Assembly (NCBI GenBank): GCA_002221725.1
Contig: NJFT01000183.1
Location: 17,273 to 81,272, forward strand
DNA length: 64,000 bases
Direction: 5' to 3'
Origin: Scedosporium boydii
Taxonomy: Eukaryota > Ascomycota > Sordariomycetes > Microascales > Microascaceae
Shown piece by piece: positions 11,601 to 28,060 of this stretch (position 1 is its first letter; the number at the start of each line of letters is the position of its first letter). A model generated the notes under the pieces. The model searched no databases, had not been told where the DNA came from, and worked only from the letters and a program-made list of their open reading frames with translations. The position numbers and the translations under genes were made by a program.

Positions 11601-13790
11601 ATCCTATCTCGGAGAATGTGGCCACTTTCCGGGCGGAGTGCGCTGTATACTAGCTGGTAATAATCACCCCTGTCGACAAAGGTGTCTTTGCTGCAAAGCG
11701 CAACTGAGATTGACAGGTGGTCTTGAATCAATCCTCGGAGTGGGCTTCCCTGGGTACCCGAGAGATACTGGTGGTCGGTGTCGGCCAATTGAAGTGCCTC
11801 TGCCCGGGCTACCTCGTTCTGCGGGAAGTGCATGTTCATCTCATCACCATCGAAGTCGGCATTGTATGTATTGCAGTTCGCATAGTGCATTCGAATGGTT
11901 TTCTCGCCCGGTAACACGCGAACTCGATGCCCCATGATAGACGGTTTGTGAAGAGTTGGCTGTCGGTTCATCAATACGACATCACCATTAGCAAGGTGTC
12001 GATGCACTTTTTTGTTTTTGACTCCTCCATTGTTTATTGTGCTTGGCGTCAAAAGTTGATGAGCCAAAGACTCTCGCTCCTCGGCGGTCTTCCACCTGAG
12101 GTTCAAGATTTGTCCAGCTTCATTTTCAAGGGCCGAAGCACCGGGCCATTTTTCGGTCCCATTTATCACGGCTTGGGCTAGCTCTCTCACATTGTGACTT
12201 GTTACAGGCTCGGGATAGGTTAGCCTGGTAGCGAACACCGGGGGTACTCCAATTTCGTTCGTGTCAATGTTGGGATCTGGCGATATGACACTCCTCGCAG
12301 CGTAGTTGACTCTCTTTCCCATCATATTCTTTCGGAACAAGCCTTCCTTCTTCTCCAGTTTTTGTTTGATTCCATCTTCGACCCTCTGAGCGGCTAGGCC
12401 CTGCACAGGACTCTTTGTCTTGTCAATCAGGCAGTTCACAGAGTCTTGTAGTTCTGTCCATGCTTGATGGAGGGACGCGAGCGTGTTTTTTCGGCGCCGT
12501 TCCCCGGGCATCGCAGCGGACTCGTCCCGGAGATCGCGATGAGCTTGGACAACCCGTTCAGAGCTTCTTAAAATGTTCTTGTAAAGGGCGTTCTGCTGAG
12601 CTTCACTTATTCGATCTTGGCCCATCCGTGCTTCAGGTCGGAATCTATTCGGCGGCACTAGGACAGCCTGCAGGAAGAACATTTCGGCCGTAACTTTAAC
12701 CGATTTACCCACCGCACGGCCATTATACAAAAGCCTCATGATATCCTGCTCTTTCTCGAAGAGAAGATCAAGTCTTGCACGAACTTCCATAGCATCCAGG
12801 TAGCGCTGTGCCTCTGTGGTCTCGCGGGGTTGCATCATGGCGGCGTCGATAATATCGTCGTCGGCACCATCTGAACTATCGGAGAGGGGACTCAAGCCCG
12901 CGTCAAGCGCACTCTCGGCCGAGCCGGTCTTGTCCGGGTTAGCCTTACGGAGGGCTGCCATTGCATCGACCGCCCTCAAATTTTTGATCGCCATCAACTC
13001 CCGGTCCTTTGCCGATAACGCCTTCTCGAAAATTTTGACAAATCGGTCCTTGCGATAGGCAGGGCTAATGCCCTGACATGTAGCACACCTCCTAGCTTTG
13101 ACAATGTCGGCCAGGAACTGTTTAATCAAGGACCTTCGCATTTGGGTAGCACCTTCGTGCTTCACGGGATCGTTGCCGCGCCGTTTCGCATGTCGCAGGG
13201 CATCCCTCACAAATGATTCTCTGGACTTGATCGCAGAGTCTGTGAAAGGGTTACCCTCCTCCTCAGCTTCGCCAGAGGAGTAGTCCGAGCCGCGGTCGAT
13301 GCCGAGAACATCTTCTCCAAGGACATCAATCGATGCAGCCTCATTGAGCAGGCCGTATTGCAAGAGCCGAAATTTGCAAATGTAAGCGTGCACATCCTTC
13401 CTGCTCATTCTAAAGCCGCGACAGTAAATGCATTGAGCTCGCAAAAGCCGGAGGACCTGATCCATGAAAACGGGGTGATAGACTGGTACAGGGAGCTCGA
13501 TATGACCTGGGTGACCCGGACATTGTGCATTTCGAAGATGGCAAGTATCGCAACTATATAGAGACCGTTAGGACGTAATATCATGAAGCTAGAGGGAAAT
13601 AAACCCACGGCAGGTCGCCCCACGCTCCGAGGGCGGGATCATAGAGGCCATCGGGAACAGGCAGCATTAAGCTGTCGAAAGTGTTGTCATTCTGGATACG
13701 CTTTACAGAAACAGCTCGTATCTCGCCGGTAGAAATGAATTCGAAATCGACCCTGTCAATGGCATCCGCCACAGGGACAGATATATTCAT
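8612..13790 (-). CDS. RPA190: RNA polymerase I largest subunit (A190)
   Basis: Catalytic subunit for 35S pre-rRNA transcription in the nucleolus. Two exons, 13609-13790 and 8612-13553, give 1,707 residues, normal for the family. The frame runs upstream only to a GTG, so MNISVPVADAID at 13,790 is the first ATG and the best start. The clamp zinc site CDTCHLRNAQCPGHPGH is formed across the intron. A second Zn site, CIYCRGF...CATCQG, follows. The metal-A loop NADFDGDEMNMHFP is near residue 626. The trigger-loop segment GEPSTQMTLNTFH is near residue 1195. The acidic insert with DDDGDDDDAAEGD and DEEDSDDD within the jaw is typical of Pol I and separates it from Pol II (no CTD heptads) and Pol III. 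It ends near GTGSFDVLG. The 13.8-14.2 kb region is a shared divergent promoter with PRP3. Confidence 0.95.
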
Positions 13791-14168
13791 CTTGGCATAA
13801 GCGCTCTCGTATTTCCGTGGGGCAGGGAATCTCGGTCTCACAACATGGGTTCTCGGATGCGCTTCTTCAGTAACTTGAGAGTTAATTCACGGTTAGGAAA
13901 AAAATTCACGGCAAAAAATTTGAGCGGTGAGAGAGGGCAAAATCTTGGTCCCACTGCCAAGACTACCAAATTCTTGAAGCTGGTCTTCTCACGTGATTCC
14001 TCCTATGCGAACTTATGTAAGTGACATCTATTGACCAGGTTTGAGAGGAACAAAGCGTTGCTTGGTCTTTGCTACGCCTCCCCAGGCATTTGTTTCAACA
14101 AAAGGAGAGTCAACAAACTCCAACACATCAAACTCTGTGGGATAGTATTAGAGAATCCCCTTCCAAAC
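13791..14168. promoter_or_regulatory. Divergent promoter region RPA190 / PRP3
   Basis: Some 380 bp separate the assigned ATG of RPA190 (-) from that of PRP3 (+). The PRP3 frame stays open back to a TTG at 14,031, so part of this stretch may be PRP3 coding or 5' UTR. An ATG at about 14,004 is followed at once by a GTAAGT donor-like site. A small upstream exon for PRP3 is therefore possible but not resolved. No other element is recognised. Confidence 0.5.
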
Positions 14169-15641
14169 ATGGATCGCCACCACGCGCAGGGTAACCTTGG
14201 TCCTCGGCCAGACTCGTCGACTCGAATTAATAAAATGGAATCGGCGGCAGACAAGATGGCCGCGCTCAAGGCAAGAGTCGCGGCAGCAATCGGGAGCAGC
14301 AAGGCGAAGGGTGGTCTAAACGTCGGACTTCACCCAGCGCTCGAGGATTTAGGAACCTGGAAGGCACCAACAAGGGCACCAAGTCTCGTTCTATCGCCAT
14401 ATCGTCCGCATCGACAAGATTCTGCAAATGATAGGCCCGAGCCTGGAAAAGACGGCCACGCCCCTTCGATACAGCGACCTACAAGCACGCAACCTAATCC
14501 ATACTATGACGAATCGCATGAAAGCCAGACCGTGAGGTCGAGGGAGCCCAGACAGTTAATATTCAATCAGAAGGGCAAGTTCATACAACAAGCGAATGCG
14601 CTACGTCGCCAGGCAGCTCTCGAGGCTATGAAGAAACGCATCGCCGAGCAAACTCGGAGGGCAGGCATTGATGATGAGCTGGACGTGGAGAAAAATTTTG
14701 CCACGGAGGACCCTCCTGACATCGAGTGGTGGGATGAAGGCCTTGTGACAGAGAAAAGTTATTCAAACGTCGATGGTCCTATAGGCACGAAGGTTCGGGC
14801 TACCGATAGCATTGTCACAGAGTTTATTCAGCATCCAGTCGCCATCGATCCCCCCCAAGACCAGAACATACCACCTCCGAAACCTATGTATCTCACAAGC
14901 AAGGAGCAGAAGAAAATGCGGCGTCAGCGAAGAATGGCCGATCTGAAAGAGAGACAGGCCAAGGAAAAGCTAGGCCTCATCCCGGCCCCGCCGCCCAAGG
15001 TTAAGAAGGCCAACCTCATGCGTGTTCTCGGGGAAGAAGCCGTGAAGGATCCCACCGCTGTGGAAGCACGGGTTAATCGAGAGATTTTGGAGCGGAAACA
15101 GAAGCATCTTCAGGTTAACGAAGAGCGGAAATTGACGAAAGACCAGAGACACGAAAAAATCGCGGCAGGCCATGAGAGGGATGCCGCGAAAGGAATTCAC
15201 CTGGTGGTTTTCAGGATCAAGAGCCTTGCCAACGGTCAACACCGGTTCAAGATAAGCAAGAACGCTGAACAATTAGCGTTGACCGGAATCTGCATTATGC
15301 ATCCAACTTTTAATCTCATCATCGCAGAAGGAGGGGAGCAGGGCATTCGACAATATCGCAAGTTGATGGTCAACCGCATCGACTGGACGGAGAATGCTCC
15401 ATCCCGTCTGACGGTGAACCAACAAAACACACCCCGTTCCTGGCTCCAGGCGGAAGATGAGCGAGGTGTCCTCAAAGACCTTTCCTCTAACGACTTGAAG
15501 ATTGTATTTGAAGGCCAAGTCAAAGTTAGGGCGTTCAAGAAATGGGGTAGCAAGGTTTGCGAAACCGACGCTGAGGTGAGGGAGCTTCTAGGTCGTTACA
15601 AGATGGACAACTTTTGGTCCCTTGCAAAGAGCGTAGGGTAA
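14169..15641 (+). CDS. PRP3: U4/U6 small nuclear ribonucleoprotein PRP3
   Basis: Spliceosomal protein of the U4/U6.U5 tri-snRNP. From the ATG at 14,169 it has 490 residues in one exon. The central PRP3 domain is visible in WWDEGLVTEK, then PPPKPMYLTSKEQKKMRRQRR and the Lys/Arg/Glu-rich helical segment with ERKLTKDQRHEKIAAGHERD. The C-terminal DUF1115-type domain follows, with LVVFRIKSLANGQHRFKISK, then IMHPTFNLIIAEGG and RIDWTE. The N-terminus is basic and low in complexity (MDRHHAQGN, then MESAADKMAALKARVAAAIG). The start is uncertain: an in-frame ATG at about 14,235 begins MESAADK, and the frame remains open upstream to a TTG at 14,031. It is transcribed divergently from RPA190. Confidence 0.9.
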   Translation: MDRHHAQGNLGPRPDSSTRINKMESAADKMAALKARVAAAIGSSKAKGGLNVGLHPALEDLGTWKAPTRAPSLVLSPYRPHRQDSANDRPEPGKDGHAPSIQRPTSTQPNPYYDESHESQTVRSREPRQLIFNQKGKFIQQANALRRQAALEAMKKRIAEQTRRAGIDDELDVEKNFATEDPPDIEWWDEGLVTEKSYSNVDGPIGTKVRATDSIVTEFIQHPVAIDPPQDQNIPPPKPMYLTSKEQKKMRRQRRMADLKERQAKEKLGLIPAPPPKVKKANLMRVLGEEAVKDPTAVEARVNREILERKQKHLQVNEERKLTKDQRHEKIAAGHERDAAKGIHLVVFRIKSLANGQHRFKISKNAEQLALTGICIMHPTFNLIIAEGGEQGIRQYRKLMVNRIDWTENAPSRLTVNQQNTPRSWLQAEDERGVLKDLSSNDLKIVFEGQVKVRAFKKWGSKVCETDAEVRELLGRYKMDNFWSLAKSVG

Positions 15642-16571
<930 letters not shown>

Positions 16572-17610
16572 TGTGAATGTGATGGAATATGGTTGTTTTG
16601 ATGGTTTTTGTGATGAAACCGTCTGTGGATGATTGATGGAGACTCTGTTGTTGAAGAGGAAGAAATGAAGGTTCCAGGTTGGGGGGTGAGATGGTATTTG
16701 TAGGTGGCTGATGAGTCAGGTGCGGCTGGCTGATTGAGATTCTGTACGTCAAGGCAGGGGTTAAATGCGCATTCTTGGCCCCGAAAAAAATCTTTCCCCA
16801 TTTGGCTATTCCTTATTTTTTATTTGTTGCCTGCGCCACCGGTATCGATTTGATGATTGGTCAAGGCTTCCCAAATCTTGATCCACACACAGGTAATCCA
16901 CATCCACTTACTACGCGCTAGATTTGACGCGAATTATTCCAAACAAAGTCCCGAATCCTCCACACACCCCACATTAACTCACGGAAATGGATGCAGGTTA
17001 CTTGGTATGGAGAAGCTTGGGCAGACGCGGAACGCGTCATGATAATGAGACCTCTCGCGGTTTTTGTGCATTTACGAATACATTAGACTGCATCTTTACA
17101 AAGTCTCAGAGGCATCCTAATTAAGAAATTCGTACAGTGAAGAAAACCCTTGGCGATGCAACGGATTAGAGTGAGGCAAATGGACCACATACAGCAGCTG
17201 CCACGAGTGCTATTTCCTGGAGTTACCTCTGCATTTAAAGAAAGTATTGCTCTATTCACTAGCAATGTCTCTCAAGCAGTGTGCCTTAATACTTCGCAGT
17301 AAACAAGACCGAAAATATCAAACTGTTGGATTCAATACCGCGTGGTGTCTGTGCACTGAAAGTACGTACTTCGTGCTTTCTCTGATGGGCGATGAGTGAT
17401 GAGCATTTCCAGCGCTCGAAATGTGGGTCGGGCTGACTTGCGGTGATTGAGTGTCACCCTCATTCGCTTTTTAAGGGTTCCCCACCTCCTCTTCACGCGT
17501 TCCAAGTCTCACAACCTAAACTAGACTTTATCAAGTTCGGAGAGCCAATTTATCATCACTACTCTTTTTACAATTTCACCGTTCGAAATACTCTTCAACA
17601 ATATCTGAAA
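16572..17610. promoter_or_regulatory. Divergent histone H3-H4 promoter
   Basis: About 1.04 kb shared promoter. A CCAAT pentamer lies at 17,545-17,549, about 60 bp upstream of the H4 ATG. The complement ATTGG lies at 16,856-16,860, about 285 bp upstream of H3. A TGAGTCA heptamer at 16,712-16,718 is 141 bp upstream of H3 and could be a bZIP site or chance. No protein gene is supported; frames of up to 61 codons here are unlikely to be real. Coordinated S-phase control of both genes is inferred from the layout. Confidence 0.6.
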
Positions 17611-18033
<423 letters not shown>

Positions 18034-19802
18034 ATTTATTCGCCTTGATTGGTTTTCTTGTCAATGTTCTCCTATCTGGTGGTTTAGCACTGGTTTGGCG
18101 ATTGCATTCAATGTTACGAATGATTACGGGTTCGGATTTTGTTTCGTCTGGTTAAATGTATTATACACATGGGTTAGGGGAATGGGGTTCAAACGGAGAT
18201 TTCAATTTTAATCCAAATTGCATCAATGGTCCCGAATTTGACATGCTAGTCAACAGTCGTGTGTAGCGGACCGCATGTGCGAACACCATGTTGCTGTGAT
18301 AAAACATGTGTCGTTGGGGAAAGAGGATCTAGGTAGGCAACGGAGTAGACTCATTCTATTATTTTTGTTATTCTTATTGTTGCTATTAGATGGCTATTAG
18401 ATGGGCCTCGGAGTGGAATCACGAGTCGCTCTCGCCGGCGCGGGCATTATTTGACTGGGAACAATTCGAAAGTTTCAGGATGTGGGCAAGGTTTTTGCCA
18501 GGATGATAAAAGCTGAAAGCGTGACGCACAGAGGTCGACCAGTTTCCAGATTGGACTGAGAACAACAAAACTGCATCGATGGTTGAGTGGCTGTGCGCAT
18601 ACCTCAGTACTTACCCATCAATTACACAGCTGGAATATGCCGGTTGAAGACGATTTTACTGGCTGCCGGGCAGCGTTCCTGAGCCGAGCAGCTGGATCCG
18701 GAGTTAGAAGTGAAAGGAATAAAAATGATGAAAAAAAATTTTAAAGAAAGAAGCGTCATTAAAGGGGACAAGTCCGGGGACAACCGCTTTCGGTGCTCTT
18801 CTTGACAGGCTTAACAGGCTCAATGGGTGTCGGCTGCATTGTTGTCAAGGGAAGCCGGAGGACTCCGATCGGCCCCACCGAACCTCGGTCCCAATATGGA
18901 ACAGTCGTACCTGACTCATAGCATGGTGGTACCACAGAACAATCGCAACGGTCACACGAGTGACTCGCACCATGCAAACTCTGCTGTCAAGCCATGTTCG
19001 TCAGCGGAAGAAATTTTCGTCTTCTCGCATTTTCTCGCACCCTGCCGGCGGAAGCTCGCCATGCCGGCATCTAGCGACGGATCGATCAATTGACAGATGT
19101 ACTTGTAGTTTTAAATTTCCGGAAATCGAGCGTTGCGCTGCACTTCCTGCTGAACACTGCTTGGGCGACGGAGACACCCGCAATCAGGATATCGGTCGAC
19201 AGCAAGAGGAGCCAAATTCGCCAGGTCTCAATTTGCTGTCATGGGTTCTCGTTCTCTTCACAACCTACCAGCAATAATTATATTGGATAGAAACGGCTAA
19301 AGTCCTCCAGGTACTGGTTCACTCTTTTTAAAGCGTACGCATGACGAAGGGTTGACGCGAAGCGAAGGGTTAGGAAAGACAAAGAATGCCATCGACAATG
19401 AGAGAGGGTGGTGGAATGGTCTCTCTAAACCCGAGCAGAAACTGGTGTCATGGGCGGTAATGCTCGTGCGCCAAGCAAGAGTCCTTGGAGGGTCTTGGTA
19501 GTCTACAAGTACCTGTGTAGATCGCCGCCTTATTTGTGGGGTCGGCATTAATAATTGATTGGTGCGCCGAAAGTATCGGAACCTCCGTCGACGTCAACGC
19601 CAGGCCTCCGTAAGCATTTGACTAGCCCTGAGCTAGCCGAGAGCCTACAAGTACACCAAGACCACGAGGTCATCGGGCGACGCTCTGGCTGAGTACATAA
19701 GTCGCAGACACCCAACTTTTGCCACCTTGGATCACGTTTGTAATTTTTCCCATCCACAGTCTTAATATTCGTATATCTCGACGATACTATCTAATCTTCG
19801 CA
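18034..19802. other. Intergenic region with promoter of the RPN4-like gene
   Basis: About 1.77 kb between the H4 stop and the next ATG. Near the right end a perfect PACE-type nonamer is present (separate entry). A TGACTCA heptamer at 18,912-18,918 is nearly 900 bp from the gene. Frames of up to 105 codons are short, overlapping and without recognisable domains. I see no RNA gene. Confidence 0.55.
19718..19726 (-). promoter_or_regulatory. PACE-type proteasome control element
   Basis: TTTGCCACC on the plus strand is the exact reverse complement of GGTGGCAAA, the site bound by yeast Rpn4. It lies 77 bp upstream of the ATG of a gene that itself encodes an RPN4-like factor, which suggests autoregulation. 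One other copy of the nonamer was noticed, near 24,322 inside AROM coding sequence, so a chance match is possible. Confidence 0.5.
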
Positions 19803-21707
19803 ATGTTGCACTCACCTCAACACACTTCATCACATCGAAACTCTTCCCGTTTCACGGGAAATCAATCTCAGCGCACCCCATCACCAGCGTCTGTGCCTTC
19901 GAACAACTTATACTCGATAGCGCAGTCTTTCGGGCCCGACCCCGATTCCATGGTCGCATCTCCTTCCAGATCATCCATGTTTGCTGTCCCTCGGAGCATG
20001 GAATCATCCATCGACCGAGTCGCAGACTTACCTACAGGCGATCTATCTGAGCTTCTCTACCAGAACAGGCCGTGGTGGCGAAAGGATATCAGTCTCTCGA
20101 AAGAGCCTACGAGCCGATCTTCTCACCAGCGCGAGTCATCTCTCACGTCGACTCTAGGGTCGACAGGGCCAAACTCCCCGTGCAGCCCCAATATCTCAAC
20201 CCCCCAGATTGCGGTAACAGATTCAATGGACGACGCTTTTCGGGACGGACACACCAGCAGTCCCTGGAATTATCATTTTACTCCCGACTCCATGCCACTA
20301 CCGCAGGATCAGTACCTTTACACCGGACCGCAGCTCTACGGCCTCCCTATGAACAATTCCTCGACCAAACTCCCCTACAGCATGAACGCATATGCCGGAA
20401 ACCAGCAGTCCGCTCCGCGGAAACCCCTGGATGCGCCCACAAACCAACCTCGAGCATTCCCAGAGGGCACACTCTCCGGTCCAAATGCTCAGAACGATGG
20501 TGGTCCCCTTCATTCACCGGCTTACCTGGCGCCAAATGACCAGATGGGGAGACGTCGGAGTAAGAAGCCCGAGGCCACAAACACAGACTTTGCCACGTCG
20601 TTCGCAAACTTACCAGCCTCTGACTACTTAGTAATGATGCCCGACGTTCCCAAGTTGGACAGAACAATGACGGATGTCTACAATGATGGACTCTACAGTC
20701 CTAATTTAGACATTATCTCGACAGCGTCTTCCTCGTCGAACCCCAACCCGCAGACCTCGCCCGAGAGTGATATATTCTCACAGCGGCTCAACGCAGCTGG
20801 GTCCTTGGCACATTCCATGCGCGACGGGAATGGCGCAACCGATTTTCACCAGACTCCGCGACACGCATTAACCCATCACCATGGCGATTCGCCTTTGGAA
20901 GATGATAGGCTACTACTGCGAAACAGCGAAGTAAACACGCCCCAGACAATCTCGCCCCGAGATTCGATGCTCGATTTTTCAGAAGCCGATGGTGGAGCAA
21001 ACTTTCCGTTGTTTGCGCGACCTGAGTCTAGTCGCTTTGGAGGGATGGAACATCTTACTGACGAAGAAGCTTCCCTTCGGCAATGCGAAAACGGCCGGCC
21101 CCAGTACTCGGTGATGGATGACGAGGCTATCAGCAACGCCCAGCATTACATACCATCCAGTGCATCAAATACATACGCCTCGCATGACCTTTCTCCCTTC
21201 GGCCACCCAGATGTACTTCCTTCGGCGATCTCCTTCGAAGGCAATGGCAATACCAGCGCTTCTATGGGTCCACCTGGGTTGAGACCCGGCCATGACGATG
21301 GCGGTACATATAGCTGTACATATCACGGGTGCATGCTACGCTTCGACACACCTGCTCTCCTACAAAAGCACAAAAGAGAGGGCCACAGACAGGCGGGGGG
21401 TCTAAAGTCAGCCCAGCGCGGTATCAAAGGCAACGTGGTGGACACGCAGGCCGGACCCCATCGGTGTTACCGCGTCAATCCAGGGACGGGGAAGGTCTGT
21501 AAGGCAGTCTTTTCTAGACCGTACGACCTGACCCGACACGAGGATACCATTCACAATGCCCGAAAACAAAAAGTCCGGTGCGACCTCTGTACTGAGGAGA
21601 AACTCTTTAGTCGTGCCGACGCACTTACCAGGCACTACCGCGTGTGCCATCCGGACGTCGAACTGCCGGGGAAGCACAGGCGGAGACGAAATGTGCACGC
21701 CGACTAG
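19803..21707 (+). CDS. RPN4-like C2H2 transcription factor (proteasome regulator)
   Basis: Single exon, 634 residues from MLHSPQHTSSHRNSSR. The frame extends upstream only to a TTG, so this ATG is the start. About 500 residues of Ser/Pro/Asn-rich, probably disordered sequence with acidic patches precede three zinc-finger-like units. The first is CTYHGCMLRFDTPALLQKH (about residue 504). The second has widely spaced cysteines, CYRVNPGTGKVC, followed by FSRPYDLTRHEDTIH. The third is VRCDLCTEEKLFSRADALTRH. The last two match the unusual finger pair I recall for Saccharomyces Rpn4 (C-x10-C with SR-YDLTRH--TIH, then FSR-DALTRH). Rpn4 activates proteasome genes through PACE. The assignment rests on remembered motif similarity. 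The PACE site in its own promoter agrees with it. Confidence 0.7.
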   Translation: MLHSPQHTSSHRNSSRFTGNQSQRTPSPASVPSNNLYSIAQSFGPDPDSMVASPSRSSMFAVPRSMESSIDRVADLPTGDLSELLYQNRPWWRKDISLSKEPTSRSSHQRESSLTSTLGSTGPNSPCSPNISTPQIAVTDSMDDAFRDGHTSSPWNYHFTPDSMPLPQDQYLYTGPQLYGLPMNNSSTKLPYSMNAYAGNQQSAPRKPLDAPTNQPRAFPEGTLSGPNAQNDGGPLHSPAYLAPNDQMGRRRSKKPEATNTDFATSFANLPASDYLVMMPDVPKLDRTMTDVYNDGLYSPNLDIISTASSSSNPNPQTSPESDIFSQRLNAAGSLAHSMRDGNGATDFHQTPRHALTHHHGDSPLEDDRLLLRNSEVNTPQTISPRDSMLDFSEADGGANFPLFARPESSRFGGMEHLTDEEASLRQCENGRPQYSVMDDEAISNAQHYIPSSASNTYASHDLSPFGHPDVLPSAISFEGNGNTSASMGPPGLRPGHDDGGTYSCTYHGCMLRFDTPALLQKHKREGHRQAGGLKSAQRGIKGNVVDTQAGPHRCYRVNPGTGKVCKAVFSRPYDLTRHEDTIHNARKQKVRCDLCTEEKLFSRADALTRHYRVCHPDVELPGKHRRRRNVHAD

Positions 21708-22896
21708 TTGTCACGCATCCAGAAAGAACCAACCAATTTTCTATTCGGGAGTGGCCGATCTCTCCCTAGGTGCCCTGGATCCCGAAATACTCGATGGGGT
21801 AGATTCAGGGAAGTCCGCGTTACGAAGCGGCGCATACTGCGTCGGCTGTGGGGGGAAAACTCCCATCGCACAGCCCACCAAAATGCAGGGACCAAGACTC
21901 GTCAATCCCACGACGTCATCAGGATCGTCCTGACGTCAGAAGCTCACTATTATTGGTCCAATCTGGTACATTTACCCTTGTCGCCTAGGGGACCCACAGA
22001 AGAAGAGCGCCACTCCGCACCACCCTTGGCACCATGGATCGAACGTTGACTACCGGCTCTGACGTCATTTTCTGGCCTCCTCGACAAGCAGATCACCATC
22101 TCACAATCATGCGTCATCCCAGACACCATCTTGGGCTCCTCTATCATGGGATATTTTCAATTCCGCCAATCCTCCACTTCCATCTCTGCAAGAAACAGTG
22201 TTCTTCTTCTCTTTTCACCTCTTTGGATTTATTTTTTTATTATTATTTTTCTTTTTCTTTACGTTATTTTCCTTCTTTGCACGATTTATCTGGAACATAT
22301 GCAACAAATACAACCTTTATGACCCATGTGGGCAATTGCTAATTGTATATTACTTGCTATTTTACACACGATACTGTTAATGGCGTTTTCAATTGGTCAG
22401 CGATAGATATAATGACGACATGATACTGTCTGGCGTTTGTAATAGAGGCTTTGGGACTTGGACTATTTTAGATGGAATCGGGAAGTGGTGGTTTTCGGCG
22501 AAAAGACTCTAGAATGGATGGAAGATATTAGACTAGGGATTGTGAAAGAGCAAAAAGGATTTGTTAATACAAAATGAGGCTTGCATGGACATATCAATTT
22601 GTTTTATTGCTCCGTGATATTGACCGCACTTACTTTGCGGAGACACGTTGAATCTAAGCAGACATACTTGTACTACACCATCTCTACATGGAATTGATGG
22701 TATCGGAACACACGGGAGCTGAATCGTACTTGGTACATAGATGTAGGTTAGACAAACGAAGAAAGTGTAAGGACGGCAGAGAAATATTTTCAATTGCTAA
22801 TTAATACAGGAAACGAGACTTTTTGAGTTACACCTAGGCGTTGCCTTTTCAGGGCATTTGTTTACCAGCGAAGAAAATAGCATATTTGGAGCATCG
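21708..22896. other. Convergent intergenic region RPN4-like / AROM
   Basis: About 1.2 kb between two stop codons. It holds a strongly T-rich tract at 22,200-22,270, probably part of the 3' region of the RPN4-like gene. No coding region is supported. The frames of 60-125 codons here overlap each other and lack domains. Confidence 0.55.

Positions 22897-28059
<5,163 letters not shown>

Positions 28060-28060
<1 letters not shown>

Noticed and set aside
13791..13841. 17-residue extension of RPA190 from a GTG codon
   Set aside because: The first ATG gives MNISVPV, which fits the family N-terminus; GTG starts are not expected here.
14031..14168. N-terminal extension of PRP3 from a TTG codon
   Set aside because: The frame is open but has no ATG before 14,169. 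A TTG start is not expected for a nuclear gene.
16712..16718. TGAGTCA upstream of histone H3 as an amino-acid control site
   Set aside because: The heptamer is expected by chance every ~8 kb and histone genes are not known targets of that control.
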